Source: Thalassolituus sp. UBA1087 (GTDB lineage: Bacteria > Pseudomonadota > Gammaproteobacteria > Pseudomonadales > Oceanobacteraceae). Taken from it: a stretch of 64,000 nucleotides of DNA. How positions within the stretch are numbered: the first letter of the stretch is position 1; each line of letters begins with the position of its first letter. This document shows positions 60,962 to 64,000 of this stretch, piece by piece. Both the position numbers and the translations under genes were made by a program. The notes beneath the pieces are model-generated. The model was not told the origin of the DNA. It searched no databases and was given only the letters and a program-made list of their open reading frames with translations. The stretch covers positions 1-64,000 of the forward strand of contig DCCG01000027.1 in NCBI GenBank assembly GCA_002314145.1, in the 5' to 3' direction.

Positions 60962-61423
60962 ATGGATAACCTGGATAAGCTCGACCTGGCCATTCTTCAT
61001 GAACTACAGAAAGACGGCCGTGTGACTGTTACAGAACTCGCCTCCCGGGTGGGTCTGTCAAAAACGCCCTGCCAGATCCGTATGCGCCGGCTGGAAGAAC
61101 AGGGGTATATTCTTGGTTATATCGCTCTGATCGATCAGAAGAAGATTGGCAGCCACCATGTCGCCTTTGTGCAGGTGTCGTTATCCGATACCCGCACCCG
61201 TGCCCTGACGGCGTTCAATGATGCGGTGCGGCAGATACCGGAAGTTGAACAGTGTCATATGACGGCTGCCAACTTTGATTATCTGCTCAAAGTGCGCACC
61301 TCTGACCTGGATACTTATCGTGCAGTATTGGGGGAAAAAATCTCCAACCTGCCCTACGTGACCCAGACCAGTACTTTTGTCGCCATGGAAGACGTTAAAG
61401 ACATTGAATCCCGGTTTCAGTAA
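60962..61423 (+). CDS. Lrp/AsnC family regulator, probable proline-responsive activator (PutR-like)
   Basis: A 153-residue protein with the AsnC helix-turn-helix (about 2-60; LDKLDLAILHELQKDGRVTV and LASRVGLSKTPCQIRMRRLE) and a RAM ligand-binding domain (about 70-145) with VEQCHMTAANFDYLLKV. I prefer ATG 60962, with GAGGA eight bases upstream; ATG 60953 is also possible. Divergence from putP and the loss of PutA's DNA-binding domain point to a role like PutR of alphaproteobacteria, which activates putA with proline. This is inferred from context. Confidence 0.85.
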   Translation: MDNLDKLDLAILHELQKDGRVTVTELASRVGLSKTPCQIRMRRLEEQGYILGYIALIDQKKIGSHHVAFVQVSLSDTRTRALTAFNDAVRQIPEVEQCHMTAANFDYLLKVRTSDLDTYRAVLGEKISNLPYVTQTSTFVAMEDVKDIESRFQ

Positions 61424-61442
61424 CGCTTCACAACGACCGGGT

Positions 61443-62324
61443 CTAGGTCAGTCGCATCACATCCACCGACACACTCAGCAGTGGCTGTTTGCCGCCGCCA
61501 AAAATGACACCGCAAAGCGGGGTCACATCGAAATAATCGCGTCCCCAGGCGGTGATGATGTGCTGTTCTGCGGCAATGCAGTTATTGGTAGGGTCAAATT
61601 CAAACCAGCCTTCCCCGGGGGCATATACGGATAACCAGGCATGACTGGCATCTGTCCCCACCATTTTGGGTTGCCCGGGTGGCGGCAGGGTTTCCAGATA
61701 GCCGGAAACATATTTTGCGGCAAACCCCATGGCGCGCAGACAACCGATCTGCACATGGGCAAAATCCTGACACACGCCGGCCCGGGTCTGCATCACTTCG
61801 TTGATCGGCGTTGCCACGGTCGTGGATGCCGGTGAGTACTTAAAATCACGGTAAATCGCCGCCGTAAGATCTTTCACCGCGGTCATCAGGGGCTTATCGT
61901 CGGCAAAAAAAGGCGCAGCGTAGTTTTTTAATTCATCATTAACCGACACCATGGGCGAATCGAGCAGAAACTCCCGCGCCAGCAAGGTATCGCTATCTCT
62001 GGATGTTGCCATCATTTCCCGCGCCTGACCGCAGGTCACGCCCAGTTCAAGATCGATAACACTGGCCTGAGTGCGGGTTTCGACGTCGGATGTGGCGACA
62101 ATTTTCAATACTTTATGCGGCTGATGAATTTCAAAATGATGCGCCCAGTTGCCGTAATAATCTTCCCGCCGCACGTTAAACGCAGAGCCCGGCAAAATAT
62201 CGAGCTGACTGCTGATGCATTGCTGGCGCTGACAGTTACGGGGCATCAGATGCGCCATGTTATAACAGTGAGAGACACGCCCGGCGTACTGATATTCCGT
62301 GATATGTTTAACCCGGTAGCGCAT
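61443..62324 (-). CDS. transglutaminase-like cysteine protease-fold protein
   Basis: A 293-residue protein with an N-terminal beta domain (about 1-95, start MRYRVKHITEYQY) and a transglutaminase core. The catalytic triad is visible: Cys in RAGVCQDFAH near 181-190, His in DASHAWLSVY near 225-234 and Asp in FEFDPTNN near 243-250. No signal peptide. It overlaps the stop of the ATP-grasp/alpha-E gene (TGATG), so it is cotranslated. The combination is common in bacteria, and it probably acts as a peptidase or amide-bond enzyme on an unknown peptide. Confidence 0.92.
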   Translation of the reverse strand: MRYRVKHITEYQYAGRVSHCYNMAHLMPRNCQRQQCISSQLDILPGSAFNVRREDYYGNWAHHFEIHQPHKVLKIVATSDVETRTQASVIDLELGVTCGQAREMMATSRDSDTLLAREFLLDSPMVSVNDELKNYAAPFFADDKPLMTAVKDLTAAIYRDFKYSPASTTVATPINEVMQTRAGVCQDFAHVQIGCLRAMGFAAKYVSGYLETLPPPGQPKMVGTDASHAWLSVYAPGEGWFEFDPTNNCIAAEQHIITAWGRDYFDVTPLCGVIFGGGKQPLLSVSVDVMRLT

Positions 62325-64000
62325 CAGAGAATCTCCATGGAATTACGCACCAATTGCTGGGAAGCTTCGCGGTGATCAAAGTATTTATCGGTAATCTGAT
62401 CATTTAATGCCCCCATAAGCTGGTGACAACGGGTCATTGCTGAGAGCAGTTTATCCCGCTGCAGAGCAGCATTCGCAGGCGTTTGCCGCGGCTGTTCCTG
62501 AGGTGCGTTCTGCTGCCCGGACGGCGATGTTTCTTCCTCGCTGCTGAGTTCTTTCAGCGGCGTCAGTTTGATCAGCACCTCAGCCTGCATCAGCGTGCGT
62601 TCTTCATCGCTCAGTTCATGCAACACGGTAGCCGGATGTGGCAGTGCCCGCAGATGCTCCGCAATGGTTTCCAGCTGATAAAGCAGCGAGCGCGGATTAC
62701 TTTTATCCAGCAGAATCAGATCAAGGCTGGTCTGCACGCTCATCCGCCCACGATAGCGGCGTCGGTAGCTGATCAGAGTCTCAAGGGTCAGCAGCAGAGA
62801 TTCTGCCAGCCGGTTCTGCTCGTTTTCATTCACTACCGGTACCAGCAGCCCGCGGATGGCGGTATTAATCTGTTGTGCCCGTTCAAGCCGGCGCCCCAGT
62901 TCCATAAAGCGCCAGCCAAAGCTGCGGTTCATACTTTCCTGTGTCAGACCAGCAAAGGCCATCAGTGCCGTTACCAGAGGGTCCAGCACTTCTTCCGGCG
63001 CTGATCCCAGACTGTTATTGAGTTCGTTCGGCAATTTAACCAGTGCATCGCGGATATCATTGATGATGCGGAAGGTATCGGATGACAACAGCTCTTTCGC
63101 CTGATCCGCGCAGAACAGCATGGAGTTCAGGTTGCTGGCAATGCTGTTGCTCAGTGTGCCATCCCGTACCCAGCGCTCCAGCTGCTGATCCGCCGGGAGA
63201 TTATCCGGCAACAGGATGGCCATCTTCTGCAGCGCCTGCAGCAGATGCGTTTTCACCACCGGACTGGCCGGCGATTCACTGCTGAACTGCATAAAGGTGG
63301 TGCGCAGAATACGCAGTGTTGATTCCGCACGTTCGGCGTAGCGCCCCATCCAGAACAGGTTTTCCACCACCCGGCTGGGCAGACTGATGGATTCGGCTTC
63401 CCGGGTCGCCACCGGCTCTTCGGCGTGTTCGCTGCTCAGCAGACGCTCCGGCTCAGAATCCACCACCCAGGTATCTTTACTGCAGGCACCGGCCTGATTG
63501 GCAATCACAAAGCTGTTTTCTTCGGCGCCGGAACGCGTCAGCCCACCCGGCATCAGGGTATAGGATTCCGCCGACGCCACGGCGAATGAACGCAGTACGG
63601 ACGGCCGCGGCGCCAGCTGACTGCCATCCAGTGCCGGCAGATGCCCGGCTTTCAGATAGGGCTGCGCCACGTATTGCAGCGGGTCCTGCTCGATACGCTG
63701 CGCCAGCTGCTGCAAACCGTTCTGATCGAGTTCACAGGCGCGCACGCTCATATTGCCGGGTTTGCGATAAACCGGCTTGATAACCATATCTTTCAGGTTA
63801 GCGAGTACATACTGTTTATCCTCTGCATCCCCACACCACCAGGTGTTCACAGATGGCAAACGCAGCTCTCTGCCCAGCAGGGCTCTGGCGATCTGCGGCA
63901 GATATTTCAGAAATACCGGGTTCTCAATAATGCCGGAGCCCAGCGGGTTGGCCACCACCAGATTCCCGGCGCGCACCACCTCGAGCAGACCCGGAACCCC
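62324..64000 (-). CDS. circularly permuted ATP-grasp and alpha-E domain protein (5' end outside window)
   Basis: The frame is open to the right edge at 64000, so the N-terminal part is missing. The visible 558 residues begin inside the circularly permuted ATP-grasp (GVPGLLEVVRAGNLVVANPLGSG region and the VIKPVYRKPG nucleotide-binding segment near 75). It continues after about residue 205 into the helical alpha-E domain (SLPSRVVENLFWMGRYAERAE near 210-230, FGWRFMELGRRLERA near 365-379). These families accompany transglutaminase-like genes and are thought to make an amide or peptide bond, product unknown. A Gln/Pro/Glu-rich linker lies near 490-515. Confidence 0.9.
   Translation of the reverse strand, partial: GVPGLLEVVRAGNLVVANPLGSGIIENPVFLKYLPQIARALLGRELRLPSVNTWWCGDAEDKQYVLANLKDMVIKPVYRKPGNMSVRACELDQNGLQQLAQRIEQDPLQYVAQPYLKAGHLPALDGSQLAPRPSVLRSFAVASAESYTLMPGGLTRSGAEENSFVIANQAGACSKDTWVVDSEPERLLSSEHAEEPVATREAESISLPSRVVENLFWMGRYAERAESTLRILRTTFMQFSSESPASPVVKTHLLQALQKMAILLPDNLPADQQLERWVRDGTLSNSIASNLNSMLFCADQAKELLSSDTFRIINDIRDALVKLPNELNNSLGSAPEEVLDPLVTALMAFAGLTQESMNRSFGWRFMELGRRLERAQQINTAIRGLLVPVVNENEQNRLAESLLLTLETLISYRRRYRGRMSVQTSLDLILLDKSNPRSLLYQLETIAEHLRALPHPATVLHELSDEERTLMQAEVLIKLTPLKELSSEEETSPSGQQNAPQEQPRQTPANAALQRDKLLSAMTRCHQLMGALNDQITDKYFDHREASQQLVRNSMEIL

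Overview
The window looks like a chromosomal segment of a marine-type gammaproteobacterium of the Pseudomonadales/Oceanospirillales kind, not an enterobacterium. Gene content and order from pnp to smpB (pnp, rpsO, truB, rbfA, infB, nusA, rimP, tRNA-Leu, secG, tpiA, glmM, folP, ftsH, rlmE, yhbY, a DUF4149 protein, greA, carB, carA, dapB, dnaJ, dnaK, grpE, recN, fur, bamE, rnfH, ratA, smpB) follow the arrangement known from Pseudomonas aeruginosa. The main departures are an inserted fatty-acid block (KAS III-like enzyme, fabA, thioesterase), a TetR regulator strongly resembling Vibrio HapR/LuxR, and a sodium-dependent NSS transporter. Species-level identity cannot be read from the sequence.

Layout: 1-1960 holds the end of an unknown gene, a lipoprotein gene and an AT-rich intergenic region with two matching palindromes. 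1963-17204 is a minus-strand run of RNA, translation and envelope housekeeping genes. It includes a long hairpin in the pnp leader and an intrinsic-terminator-like hairpin just before rimP. 17316-36780 continues the core, with readable control sites: a carAB leader hairpin, phased repeats before the HapR-like gene, sigma-32-type promoters before grpE and dnaK, and double LexA boxes before recN. 36892-37872 is smpB and the tmRNA gene ssrA.

The tmRNA 3' end marks the start of an accessory island (about 37873-51140). It contains a 134-bp tandem repeat, a 5'-truncated tyrosine integrase, an IS256-family element and a complete type I Zorya anti-phage operon (zorA, zorB, zorC, zorD). A phospholipase-D-like gene follows zorD on the same strand. 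A WYL-domain regulator sits upstream of zorA with a candidate operator at its promoter, and a ParD-like/zeta toxin-antitoxin pair lies at the far side. The likely logic is an envelope motor (ZorA/ZorB, MotA/MotB-like) that senses infection, cytosolic ZorC and SNF2 protein ZorD that act on DNA, and a WYL repressor that controls expression. The PLD-like protein is a possible additional nuclease, which is not part of the described Zorya set. I found no right-hand att copy, so the right limit of the island is an estimate.

After the island, 51399-54703 is a two-gene unit (flavoprotein dehydrogenase and thiamine-diphosphate enzyme) of unknown substrate. 54801-61423 is a proline-use cluster: putA without the N-terminal DNA-binding domain, putP, and an Lrp/AsnC regulator that may replace PutA's own repressor function. 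The window ends in a transglutaminase-like gene and a partial circularly permuted ATP-grasp/alpha-E gene, a pair typical of an uncharacterised peptide-modifying cluster.
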